From positions 1-64,000 of the forward strand of contig JAPJBO010000336.1 of assembly GCA_030068145.1 (NCBI GenBank): a stretch of 64,000 nucleotides of DNA. Reading direction: 5' to 3'. Shown here one piece after another: positions 11,405 through 20,519 of this stretch; the stretch's first letter is position 1; each line of letters opens with the position of its first letter. Origin of the DNA: Diplonema papillatum (lineage: Eukaryota > Euglenozoa > Diplonemea > Diplonemida > Diplonemidae). A program made the translations under genes and the position numbers. The notes beneath the pieces were generated by a model, which ran no database searches, was not told the DNA's origin, and saw only the letters and a list, made by a program, of their open reading frames with translations.

Positions 11405-11599
11405 TCTGACAAGGTGTAGTTGGCTGCCGGACAAGGTGTAGTTGGATGCTCCCGGATGGTCAGCGAGCAAGGAGATGGACTCCGCAGAGGGCAGCGCTTA
11501 AGAGGCCCCTCGGTTGGAACTCGGCCGAGGTGGCCCGCAGGGCCATGCGGGCCCGTTGCACGACGGTCGGCTCGAAGGCCACATACGACTCGAACACGG
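11405..11599. other. Spacer with a short duplicated motif
   Basis: ACAAGGTGTAGTTGG occurs twice (11409, 11429). The rest is GC-rich sequence with no gene-like frame beyond short chance ones. Confidence 0.5.
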
Positions 11600-13315
11600 C
11601 CGGGTACGACCCCCATATGACCCCCATATGACCCCCATATGACCCCCATATGACCCCCATATGACCCCCATATGACCCCCATATGACCCCTATAACCCCC
11701 CCCCATATGACCCGTATATGACCCCTATATGACCCCATATGACCCCCATATGACCCCCATATGACCCCCATATGACCCCTATATGACCCCCATATGACCC
11801 CCATATGACCCCTATATGACCCCTATATGACCCCTATATGACCCCCATATGACCCCCATATGACCTCTATATGACCCCCATATGACCCCCATATGACCCC
11901 TATATGACCCCTATATGACCCCCATATGACCCCCATATGACCCCCATATGACCCCTAGAGACCCCCATATGACCCCCATATGACCCATATGACCCCCATA
12001 TGACCCCCATATGACCCCTATATGACCCCCATATGACCCCCATATGACCCCTATATGACCCCCATATGACCCCCATATGACCCCTATATGACCCCCATAT
12101 GACCCCCATATGACCCCCATATGACCCCTATATGACCCCTATATGACCCCCATATGACCCCTATATGACCCCCATATGACCCCCATATGACCCCCATATG
12201 ACCCCCATATGACCCTATAAGACCCCTATATGACCCCCATATGACCCCTATATGACCCCCATATGACCCCCATATGACCCCTAGAAGACCCCTATATGAC
12301 CCCCATATGACCCCTATATGACCCCTATATGACCCCCATATGACCCCTATATGACCCCCATATGACCCCCATATGACCCCTAGAAGACCCCTATATGACC
12401 CCATATGACCCCTATATGACCCCTATATGACCCCCATATGACCCCCATATGACCCCTATATGACCCCCATATGACCCCATATGACCCCCATATGACCCCC
12501 ATATGACCCTCTATATGACCCCTATATGACCCCCATATGACCCTCTATATGACCCCCATATGACCCCCATATGACCCCTATATGACCCCCATATGACCCC
12601 TATATGACCCCTATATGACCCCCATATGACCCCCATATGACCCCTAGAAGACCCCTATATGACCCCCATATGACCCCCATATGACCCCCATATGACCCCC
12701 ATATGACCCCTATAAGACCCCTATATGACCCCCATATGACCCCTATATGACCCCCATATGACCCCCATATGACCCCTATATGACCCCTATATGACCCCCA
12801 TATGACCCCTATATGACCCCCATATGACCCCATATGACCCCTAGAAGACCCCTATATGACCCCCATATGACCCCCATATGACCCCTATATGACCCCCATA
12901 TGACCCCCATATGACCCCCATATGACCCCCATATGACCCCCATATGACCCCCATATGACCCCTATATGACCCCTATATGACCCCTATATGACCCCTATAT
13001 GACCCCCATATGACCCCCATATGACCCCTATATGACCCCCATATGACCCCTATATGACCCCTATATGACCCCCATATGACCCCCATATGACCCCTAGAAG
13101 ACCCCTATATGACCCCCATATGACCCCTATATGACCCCCATATGACCCCCATATGACCCCTATATGACCCCTATATGACCCCTATATGACCCCCATATGA
13201 CCCCCATATGACCCCCATATGACCCCTATATGACCCCTATATGACCCCTATATGACCCCCATATGACCCCCATATGACCCCCATATGACCCCTATATGAC
13301 CCCTATATGATCCCC
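11600..13315. repeat. 11-bp minisatellite, about 1.7 kb
   Basis: About 155 head-to-tail units of two main forms, CCCCCATATGA and CCCCTATATGA, which differ at one position. A rarer CCCCTAGAAGA form occurs near 12280, 12378, 12640, 12840 and 13092. Minus-strand frames read GVIWGSYGGHM cycles and are not genes because 11 bp is not a multiple of three. The left edge is at CGGGTACGACCCCCATATG. Confidence 0.97.
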
Positions 13316-13470
13316 CCCTATGACCAAAAAGGTCGAGTTGGCGTCCTACAGGTGAAGTATACAGGAATAAGGTGTGGATGGCGTCTTGATTCAAAAGGTC
13401 CAAAAAAGGTCGAGTTGGCGTCCTAAAATTTGTGAATCAAAAAAGGTCGAGTTGGCGTCCGGTTTTTTAC
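13316..13470. repeat. Three copies of a GTCGAGTTGGCGTCC motif
   Basis: AAAAAGGTCGAGTTGGCGTCC is found at about 13327, 13406 and 13442, joined by short AT-rich spacers. It resembles the GGTGTAGTTGG motif of 11409-11445. No gene is seen. Confidence 0.75.
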
Positions 13471-13495
13471 CAGTCCATAGGAGGTCACACTGTCC

Positions 13496-13790
13496 TCCAG
13501 ATTTTGGTCGTTTTTGGCCACATTTTCCAGATTTTGGCCAATTTTGGCTATCCTTGCCAATTTTTCCAGAATTTGGTCAATGTTGACCAGTTTTGCCGTG
13601 TTTTCCAGATTTTGGCCCGTTTTTGCCGATTTGGCCAGGATTGGCCATTTTTGCCATGTTTTTCAAAATTTGGCTATTTTTGCCGATTTTCCAGGTTTTG
13701 GCCAGTTTTGCCATGTTTTCCAGACTTTGCCCATTTTGGCCGTTTTTGCCGATTTTTCCAGGATTTTGGTCATTTATGCCCTGCCCTCAC
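13496..13790. repeat. TTTTGGCCA / TTTTGCCGA degenerate array (T-rich strand)
   Basis: Irregular 15-30-bp units built from TTTTCCAGATTTTGGCC and TTTTTGCCGATTT. The reverse complement of this array lies at 14412-14545, on the other side of the ORF at 13980. Frames through it (FPDFGPFLPI...) are low-complexity products. Confidence 0.85.
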
Positions 13791-13979
13791 CAGAGCTATT
13801 CTTGTCTGAGTTTCTTGGGCCCGCACAAGCTCGAACAGGCAGTCCGTGCGCGGAAAAAATAAAGTCGAAAGACACCAATCTGTACCCCCATTCGGGATCG
13901 TCGGAAACATAAAAACACGTGTACCGCCCCACCCGCTTCGATTTCAACCACACTAGTCTTTCCAAAGGGAAAATCGACT

Positions 13980-14588
13980 ATGCCTGCGAAAAGCTCCCCG
14001 AAGGTCCAGCCGAAGCCGAAGGCTCAGCCTAAAGCTCAGCCGAAAGCTCAGCCGAAAGCTCAGCCGAAGACCCCAGGTACACAGCGCAAACGGCCTCGCG
14101 TCGAAAGTACGGATAGCAACAGCAGCAGCAGCAGCAGCAGCAGCGCCTCGGTTGCAAAGGCGCGACGCGGAAGGAAGAAGGTGGCGGAAACGCTGCGCGT
14201 CGAGGCCTTGTCCCGCGACCTGGCATTGGCTGGCCCAAGCGTTCTCCCTGTCACGAAACCACCAAGTAAGAGCCCGGAACAACGATTCATGGACCGGATC
14301 AAGAAAACCGACCCCGGGCTGGCTGGGTTCTACGACGTCCGAGACGTCGATGCCCTCGACGTCAGTGACCTACAAAAGACGGCCTTCAAGGCGAATAGCG
14401 ATCAAGTCGTTTTCTTAAGATTGACCAAAATCTGGCAAAAATGGCCAAAATCGGAAAAAATGGCCGAAATGGACCAAAATGAGGAAAAAATGACAAAAAT
14501 CTGGAAATATGGCCAAAATCGGAAAAATTCCAAAAACCGTTATTTGCGTTATTTTTTCCGTTATTTTGCGTTTTCGACCGTTATATAA
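13980..14588 (+). CDS. Basic low-complexity protein, 3' end replaced by repeat
   Basis: An ATG at 13980 opens 202 codons. Residues 1-30 are a KAQP repeat (PKAQPKAQPKAQPK), 31-45 a basic patch (QRKRPRV) that could be a nuclear signal, and 46-57 a serine run. Residues 60-143 look like unique protein (RRGRKKVAETLRVEALSRDL, KSPEQRFMDRIKKTDPGLAGFYDVRDVDALDVSDL). From about residue 145 the reading enters the TGGCCAAAATCGG array, so the natural C-terminus is lost. No family is recognised. A basic, Pro/Lys-rich N-terminus would suit a DNA-binding or gag-like product, but that is a guess. Inverted repeat arrays flank it, so it may be a gene piece carried within a repeat-bounded segment. Confidence 0.45.
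   Translation: MPAKSSPKVQPKPKAQPKAQPKAQPKAQPKTPGTQRKRPRVESTDSNSSSSSSSSASVAKARRGRKKVAETLRVEALSRDLALAGPSVLPVTKPPSKSPEQRFMDRIKKTDPGLAGFYDVRDVDALDVSDLQKTAFKANSDQVVFLRLTKIWQKWPKSEKMAEMDQNEEKMTKIWKYGQNRKNSKNRYLRYFFRYFAFSTVI
14412..14545. repeat. TGGCCAAAATCGG array (A-rich strand)
   Basis: Units such as CCAAAATCTGGCAAAAATGG are the reverse complement of the array at 13496-13790. They overrun the 3' part of the ORF starting at 13980. Confidence 0.85.
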
Positions 14589-14653
14589 CGTTATATAACG
14601 TTATATAACGTTATCACCGTTATAACGTTATATAACGTTATATAACGTTATCA
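14577..14653. repeat. Palindromic GTTATATAAC tandem repeat
   Basis: A self-complementary 10-mer, GTTATATAAC, repeats in the form CGTTATATAACGTTATATAA with two GTTATCA interruptions. It overlaps the 3' end of the minus-strand ORF that follows. It could extrude cruciforms; no function is evident. Confidence 0.85.
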
Positions 14654-15522
14654 ACCGGCCATCTATGTGTTTTGACAATCTTGCGCAGTTGAGCCCGCAT
14701 CTTACTGACACCTGAACGAAGGTTTGTCATAATGTCAGAGACAGAAACATGCTCGGTGGACGTTTCGTGCTTCTTCATGCGGTTTCGGAGGTGCGTTTGG
14801 TCGGCGTAAGGCATGTTGATGAGGACTGCTCTTGTACGCGGAAACTTTTGGCTGCAAACCTTGCACTGGGCCCCCGCATCTGACACATCGAGCCATGGAT
14901 ACTCGGCAAGCCACCTGTCAACAGTGGATCGCAGAATTTTGCCACTGCCAAATGTACGAAACTTCGTGTTTTCTTCCGACTCAGGAGCGGGCTCGTCGTC
15001 AACAACAATCGGCTCAAATGCCACTGCTGAACCGGACAGGATCACGACCACGACAGCTACTAAAGCAAGAACGGAAAGTCCGACAAGACTGTCATCATCT
15101 GGGTCCGACTCATACTCGGCAACAACCTCGTAGCCTTCAAATGCGGGGGGTTCAACTGCAGCAGGTGGTGTTGGGATGGCAACTTCTGCTTGAGCGGGCA
15201 GGTCTTCGGCTGATGTGCGAGCAGTGAGAGCATTCTCGGCGGCGATCTTCTTTTGAGCAGCATCGTAGGCCTTCACCTTAGCCAGCAACTCGGCGTTCTT
15301 CAGCCTGTTGCTGCCTGTCCCCTGGTTGATGCGCCTGAGGCTTGCTTGCTTCTCAAGCTTCGGTCCTCTCCAGTTCGCGTAGTCGAACTGGATGGTTTCG
15401 TCTGAGGGGCCACGTGCAGCGGCCGCACGGAAACCGAAACTCGCAAGCGACATGTTACTTGGTTTGGGCCTGGCTGACTTTGTGTTAAACAAGAAACAAG
15501 ACAGTGTGTTTGTTAACCTCAT
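14638..15522 (-). CDS. Zinc-finger protein with an embedded hydrophobic segment
   Basis: 294 codons from an ATG at 15522; an alternative ATG 23 codons in (15453, MSLASFGF) is equally plausible. Residues 60-115 are polar and Lys/Ala-rich. Residues 145-168 are a strongly hydrophobic run (VGLSVLALVAVVVVILSGSA) that would span a membrane. Residues 215-262 hold a Cys2-His2-type module: CKVCSQKFPRTRAV, then HLRNRMKKHETSTEHV, similar in spacing to BED/TTF-type fingers found in hAT-transposase relatives. The C-terminus runs into the palindromic repeat at 14577-14653. A membrane span and a DNA-binding finger in one chain is unusual; the hydrophobic part could be a retained intron or frame error. No specific family is assigned. 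Confidence 0.5.
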   Translation of the reverse strand: MRLTNTLSCFLFNTKSARPKPSNMSLASFGFRAAAARGPSDETIQFDYANWRGPKLEKQASLRRINQGTGSNRLKNAELLAKVKAYDAAQKKIAAENALTARTSAEDLPAQAEVAIPTPPAAVEPPAFEGYEVVAEYESDPDDDSLVGLSVLALVAVVVVILSGSAVAFEPIVVDDEPAPESEENTKFRTFGSGKILRSTVDRWLAEYPWLDVSDAGAQCKVCSQKFPRTRAVLINMPYADQTHLRNRMKKHETSTEHVSVSDIMTNLRSGVSKMRAQLRKIVKTHRWPVDNVI

Positions 15523-15543
15523 CCTGAGTCCCTCTCACAGCCT

Positions 15544-15720
15544 CCGCGGGCCCGCCTCTGCACTCGACTGTGCTGTTGCCCGGGACCTCTCGTGCATCAC
15601 CCAGCCTCGGCCTCTGGCCTCGCCTGCCCTGTCTCGGCCTTCTCGGGCATCACCCAGCCTCGGCCTCCGGCCTCGCCTGCTGTCTCGGCTCTTGTAGGTG
15701 ACCCCCCTGACCCCCCACGC
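15544..15720. repeat. Direct repeats of a Ser/Pro/Leu-coding CCTCGGCCT motif
   Basis: CATCACCCAGCCTCGGCCT with following CTGGCCTCGCCTGC occurs twice (15594, 15647), with more diverged pieces before and after. It is upstream of the minus-strand gene that starts at 15522, so it could lie in its 5' region. Confidence 0.7.
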
Positions 15721-15721
15721 A

Positions 15722-15818
15722 AAAATCCCTTTGGCGAAAAAAATATTTTCGCCAACCCCTTTTCAGATTTTTTTTTTTTTTTTGGCGAAAAAATTTTTTT
15801 TCGCCAAAGGGAAAAACC
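15722..15818. repeat. Nested CCCTTTGGCGAAAA inverted repeats
   Basis: TTTGGCGAAAA and TTTTCGCCAAA pair three ways: a local palindrome at 15728-15754, another at 15780-15810, and the outer CCCTTTGGCG (15728) with CGCCAAAGGG (15802). This can fold into a large hairpin. A poly-T tract (15767-15782) sits in the loop. Confidence 0.8.
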
Positions 15819-15912
15819 CCTGCTGGTGAATACAGGTCAAAATCCATCCTATGCCAGAAATTTTTTTTCCCACGCTACGCGTGGGAAAACAACATGTGGT
15901 GTTTTAGAGTAA

Positions 15913-17593
15913 ATGGAAGAGGAGGGGTGGCGTGAATCCGCAAGATTGTCTTCCGTACCGCTTGTTGGCGTACTGTATACCGACGGGTACACAGCTGAGA
16001 TCGCGCAACGCGCGCACACGTCTGTCGATGTCCCTGGTATACCCAGAAACCGGCAGTTTGTCCCGTCCGTACCTGTCGTCGACCGGAAGAAAGCGCAATT
16101 TTGCGCCTTCACAATGCAAAGATCGTTCGCGGCCACGGTGTGACTCGGGTTCGGATCGAAAAGATCACCGGAGATCACTTTGACCGATGGCAGAGGCTTG
16201 ACGGGTGTGGTGGAAGAGGCCACCGCTGCGCAGTATGCACCGTTCCAACAAGCGAATGGAGCATGTACATACATCGCTTTCCTCACCTCAGCCTTGCCCA
16301 AATGGCTGCAGCTGGCTACACATCGCTGCTGAGCGCAGTGGCACCATCAGCACACTACGTTTCTCCAGCCCTGCACGACATAAAGGGTATGGGGTTGGCG
16401 TTGTTCAAGGAGCTGGATGCTGAGAGTACGTCGGCACTTCGAGACCTGTGCAGCACTTTGAACATCGATGTCAGCCAGAATGCTACCGGAGCGCACGTGA
16501 GGAAGGTAGTCTCCATGATGGCGCAACGAGAGCTATCACCAACATTTCGCTGGCTATTCATCAGCCTAAGCGACCTTGCCGAATTCCGGTATTCGGACGT
16601 ACCCTGGCGTTACTGGGGTCAAAAAGAAACTGCCGCCCGCATCCCCTTTTTGCGTGCCCGTTTATCTGCGCACATCTTCCTCCACCTCATGGAAAGCGTG
16701 CGAAAGGGCTCAACAACGAATGCGTATTGCCACAGCCTCAGCCATTGGTGGGATCGCATGGATGCCCTTCCATTGCAGTGTTCGATGAAGCTGAGGAGGC
16801 AGAAAACGGAGAGCGGAAAGCTGACGTGCCCATGATCAGCAGCCCAAAAACCTGCGAGGTAGATCTGGCATGCGCGGAGGAAAAACGGAGAGCCCGCCGA
16901 CTTCCGTGGAAGGTTGCGGATCTGTCCCAGACAGGCTTTCGCGGAAAACAAACAGTTTTGATTTGCGATTGCCTGCACCGCAATGCGCGTAGCAATCTAG
17001 CCCTTATCGTTCTTTGTGAGCAGCTTGCCGCAATGAAAACCAACTTCGTCTTTCGTGGGGGGCCCTATACGGCGTTCCGGTTTGCGGGTGGAACTGGAAC
17101 GATTCGTGTGTGCAACTGCGAGGCGCCGACAGCCCCCCCACAACTGCCGCTGTTTGTGCCAGACAAGAACCTCACCAAGAACCTCGTGCAGAGAGCTCAG
17201 AAGGAATTGGAGGAAGCGGGTGATAGCGATGCAGCAGAGGAGTGTGAGGAGAAAGCAGACGACGAAGAAGACGAAGACGAAGAAGAAGACGAAGAGGAAG
17301 AGGAAGAGGAAGAAGAAACGGAAACATATTTGCCGTGCGACTTTTGTGGCAAAAAAGCTGTGGAATCCTCGATGGCTGCCCATATCGACGCAGCACATCG
17401 CGACCGCATTCAATGCCACTGCATGGCTGAATGCCCTGCATGTCGTGTAAAAGTAAAGGCAGCTGGAATGAGTCAGCATGTCCAAAAAAAGCATCCTGCT
17501 CTCTTCGATGAGCCTCTTCGATGCAAGCTGTGCTGGAGAAAGCTTGGATCAAAGGGTGCGTGGACACGGCACATCCGCCAGCACATGACATAA
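15913..17593 (+). pseudogene. Unknown C2H2-type zinc-finger gene in three frames
   Basis: One gene seems to run through three frames. From the ATG at 15913 to about 16100 it reads MEEEGWRESARLSSVPLV...; from about 16100 to 16790 it reads HNAKIVRGHGVTRVRIEKITGDHFDRW...; and from about 16775 to 17593 it reads FDEAEEAENGERKADV.... The last part has an acidic tract of Asp/Glu (about 17262-17320) followed by three C2H2-like fingers: CDFCGKK...HIDAAH, CPACRVK...HVQKKH and CKLCWRK...HIRQH. A CTTCCATTGCAG string just before the third block could be a splice acceptor, so introns are an alternative to frameshifts. No family is recognised for the first 500 residues. The fingers suggest nucleic-acid binding. 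Both the intact-with-introns and pseudogene readings remain open. Confidence 0.5.
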
Positions 17594-18103
17594 CTTGCTC
17601 TGATCGAAGACTTGATCTGTCCTTCCTTCCTTTGTAAGTTCCCACAAAGTTATGCTATGTTTGTTTTATCGCCGGTTGTTCTCGAGTTCTTTTTCTCCTT
17701 GTTGTTGTCCACCTGCTGACGCAAAATCCAGACCGCCGCCACAAGAAATCCCCTACAGTCTGCAGTTTGGGGGTCCACACAACGGTGGATAACGGTGGAA
17801 CCCCACGATCTGTCAAGTTCCGATTCACTGCTGTTGCACTACATAGAGTCTAACAATCAAGAAAAGGTAGACACAGCAAAAAACCCCAATCCAAAACCAT
17901 GGCCCCAGTAACAAGCGAAACTGGCCCAACCCCATGAGAGAAGGGCACTGGGAGTCGTATTCTGAGGTAATTCAATCAACAAACATAATCCAGAGGGGGT
18001 TGAGGTTCAAAAGGAACATGTTGCATTCCAAAAGAAACAAGGCCGGTCCAGAATACCGATGAGAACCAAGGTATTTCCACCGAAATCCCCTGTTTCCACA
18101 CCC
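17594..18103. other. Intergenic, nothing recognised
   Basis: Unique sequence of about 500 bp between the zinc-finger gene and the satellite block. No conserved frame and no RNA gene were seen. Confidence 0.5.
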
Positions 18104-18190
18104 GCTTTGCGGGTGTCACATGCCCTTTGCGGGTGTGGCACATGCCCTTTGCGGGTGTGGCACATGCCCTTTGCGGGTGTGACCACACCC
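18104..18190. repeat. 22-bp minisatellite, four copies
   Basis: Unit CCCTTTGCGGGTGTGGCACATG. It overlaps chance frames on both strands. Confidence 0.9.
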
Positions 18191-18283
18191 TCTCCTAGGA
18201 CCTCCCGATCCACTCCAGCTCAGAGGCTGGAGTTCACCGTGTATGCATGTTTTTTTTTGGTCCAGATTTTGTTCAAAATTTTG

Positions 18284-18371
18284 GGAGGTCAAAAATTTGG
18301 TCAAAAATTTGGTCAAAAATTTGGTCAAAAATTTGGTCGAAAATTTGGTCAAAAATTTGGTCAAAAATTTT
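18284..18371. repeat. 12-bp GGTCAAAAATTT array, about seven copies
   Basis: Same motif and same orientation as the array at 19610-19680, on the far side of the satellite block. Confidence 0.9.
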
Positions 18372-18386
18372 GGGTAATATACCAGG

Positions 18387-18570
18387 ATATGCGCGAAAAA
18401 CTAAAATTTACAAATATATGCGCGGTGTATATTTGTAAATTTTAGTTTTTTCGCGCATATATTTGTAAAAAAAACAGTTTTTTTGCGCATATATTTGTAA
18501 AAAAAACAGTTTTTTCGCGCATATATTTGTAAAAAACAGTTTTTTCGCGCATATATTTGTAAAAAAAAAA
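18387..18570. repeat. Hairpin of 32-bp arms plus GCGCATATATTTGT units
   Basis: 18387-18418 pairs with 18428-18460 (one extra T) around a 9-nt loop. Then follow three units of roughly 30 bp with CGCGCATATATTTGT, an A-run and CAGTTTTTT. A poly-A tract closes the block at 18561-18575. Confidence 0.9.
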
Positions 18571-18670
18571 AAAAATACGTTAACCCAAACAACTTCCGCC
18601 GGTAGAGAAATCTTGCCTAAAGGAATCAACTGCCTTCGGGTAGGCTAGTCTGACACTAGTTGTCGTCGGG

Positions 18671-18690
18671 AAAAAAAAAAAAAAAAAAAA
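18671..18690. repeat. Poly-A tract of 20 bases
   Basis: An uninterrupted run of A, followed by another CAGTTTTTTTCGCGCA motif that echoes the flanking hairpin units. Confidence 0.8.
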
Positions 18691-18774
18691 CAGTTTTTTT
18701 CGCGCACTACAAATACGTTTTCTTCGCAACAAAAGCAGAGCGCCTCTTATCACTGGAGGCTGGCATAACCAGAC

Positions 18775-19130
18775 CCGCAAACCCGCATACCCTAACCCGC
18801 AAACTTCGCATACCCTAACCCGCAAACCCCGCAAACCCGCATACCCGAACCCGCCAACCCTAATACCCGCATACCGAGACCCGCAAACCCGCATACCCTA
18901 ACCCCCGCAAACCCGCATACCCTAACCCGCAAACCCCGCAAACCCGCATACCCGAACCCGCCAACCCTAATACCCGCATACCGAGACCCGCAAACCCGCG
19001 TACCCTAACCCGCAAACCCGCCAACCCGCGTACCCTAACCCGCAAACCCCGCAAACCCGCGTACTCTAACCCGCAAACCCGCCAACCCGCGCACCCTAAC
19101 CCGCAAACCCCGCAAACCCGCAAACCCGCC
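18775..19130. repeat. Telomere-like CCCTAACCCGCAAACCCGCAT array
   Basis: Mixed units of AACCCTAACCC, CCCGCAAACCC and CCCGCATA. A block of roughly 140 bp (CATACCCTAACCC to AATACCCGCATACCGAGA) appears twice in tandem, at about 18788 and 18908. CCCTAA matches the common telomeric hexamer, but pure telomeric runs are absent, so this is interstitial satellite. Confidence 0.85.
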
Positions 19131-19284
19131 GAAATAGTCACTTTGTGGGCCCTATAATAGGCTACGAACTTCATGGTATTTTTACAAATGTGTGAGTGTA
19201 TGTCATTTTGTATAGTACGTTGAAGTACATTCATTGTGGACCCCATATTCTCGCGATGCTGTGTTTGGCGTCAAAAACCTGTCT

Positions 19285-19367
19285 GAATTCACTTTTGATG
19301 GCTTTAATGAGGCTAAACACTCGAAATAGGCACTTTGGGGGGAATTTTTTTGAAAGGGTCTCCCAAC
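19285..19367. repeat. Dispersed repeat, copy 1
   Basis: TTCACTTTTGATGGCTTTAA ... AATAGGCACTTT ... TTTTGAAAGGGTCTCC. Matching copies lie at 59764-59846 (inside a MITE) and, partially, 37702-37748. A further AATAGTCACTTTGTGGG occurs at 19134. Confidence 0.75.
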
Positions 19368-19377
19368 AAGAATTGTG

Positions 19378-19600
19378 GCATATGCGCGAAAAAACTGTTT
19401 TTTACAAATATATGCGCGAAAAACTGTTTTTTTTTACAAATATATGCGCGAAAAAACTAAAACTGACAAACATATGCACCGCGCATATATTTGTCAATTT
19501 TAGTTTTTTCGCGCATATATTTGTAAAAAAAAAACAGTTTTTCGCGCATACGTTTCGTATGCGCACAGTTTTTTCGGCAGTTTATCGCGCATATATTTGT
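19378..19600. repeat. Second hairpin array of ATATGCGCGAAAAACTG units
   Basis: A central imperfect palindrome (19441-19477 against 19481-19519) is flanked on the left by two ATATGCGCGAAAAACTGTTTT units and on the right by two TTTTTTCGCGCATATATTTGT units, so the whole block is one large inverted repeat. It uses the same unit as 18387-18570. Confidence 0.9.
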
Positions 19601-19609
19601 AAGTTTCCC

Positions 19610-19680
19610 AAAAAATTTGGTCAAAAATTTGGTCAAAATTTTGGTCAAAATTTTGGTCAAAAATTTGGTCGAGTTTTTGG
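19610..19680. repeat. GGTCAAAAATTT array, second block
   Basis: About five to six units in the same orientation as 18284-18371, closing the satellite block. Confidence 0.85.
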
Positions 19681-19689
19681 GGACAGTCT

Positions 19690-20519
19690 TGGGCGGTCCA
19701 CCGAACCCACACAGAAGTATGTCGAAAGCCAACACTGATGCAGCCGACCTGAAGCCGAGGTACCTGGCTTTAGAGAACCCCCCAGATGACATCAAACCTG
19801 CCCCCAGAGCAAACTGAAACTGGTCTTCGTTTGTACCTTCTAGCTTTCATTCGTTCATTCGATACATTTTGCATTTGTTTGCGGAACTTGCATAGTTCCG
19901 CAAATACACCCAGCAGATCAAAGAAAGGGGGGAAAGGTGGAAAATGCAGATCAAACAGGAGTAGAATGCGCGCACGCTTATCCGTCTCTTGACTTACTAT
20001 GCCGTGTTCTGAAAGCTGTCGAGGGGCCCCTCCATAGGTTCTCGCATGATTCGTTCGCCTTTGTAACACTATCCGTTTGTAGTAAGCTTCGCAATTGTGT
20101 TCTTGCAATATCTAACCGAATGGTGGGTGGCGGATTTCCGCGCTCGTGCGCAAGACACAATTATGCTGCTTTTGCAGTGCAAGCTGAACCCGGTTCGCGA
20201 CTTCGGTTGCGGTAAAGTGTTACAAAGTCTTCGGCTTTCAGATCCGGATACGCCTTATGCAACATGATAGTTATGAGGTCACTTGAAGGATACCCGTGTG
20301 CAGCGTTCGAAAGAGTTTGCGTATCTGGAGTCTTTTTTTTTTGGGGGGGGGAAGGCCCTTTTGACCCTGTATTTTTTGAGAAGATTTTTGAAACAGCCCG
20401 AAGATATTCGTCGATTCCTGATATTCGTCCAGCGTAATTGTTGTCCAGATTACTGACCGGGTTCCAAGTACATGCTGTCAATTCTGTCTGAGTGCGCAAC
20501 GCAGTTTACTGATAGCCTT
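19690..20519. other. Intergenic, no gene supported
   Basis: No convincing frame on either strand. A G-run (20343-20350) and a GACCCTGTATTTTTTGAG string near 20364 faintly recall the MITE ends of 10.5 kb. Confidence 0.4.

Noticed and set aside
11460..12833. Minus-strand frames rich in GVIWGSYGGHM
   Set aside because: Products of the 11-bp repeat; they exist in several frames at once.
15849..16301. 150-codon minus-strand frame
   Set aside because: It overlaps the plus-strand zinc-finger gene whose frames look more protein-like; no motif on the minus strand.
18775..19130. True telomere
   Set aside because: Units are mixed and degenerate, and gene sequence continues on both sides; interstitial satellite is the better reading.
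20161..20499. 112-codon minus-strand frame after the decayed RNase H
   Set aside because: Considered as a recombinase remnant, but no Arg, His or Tyr motif could be found.
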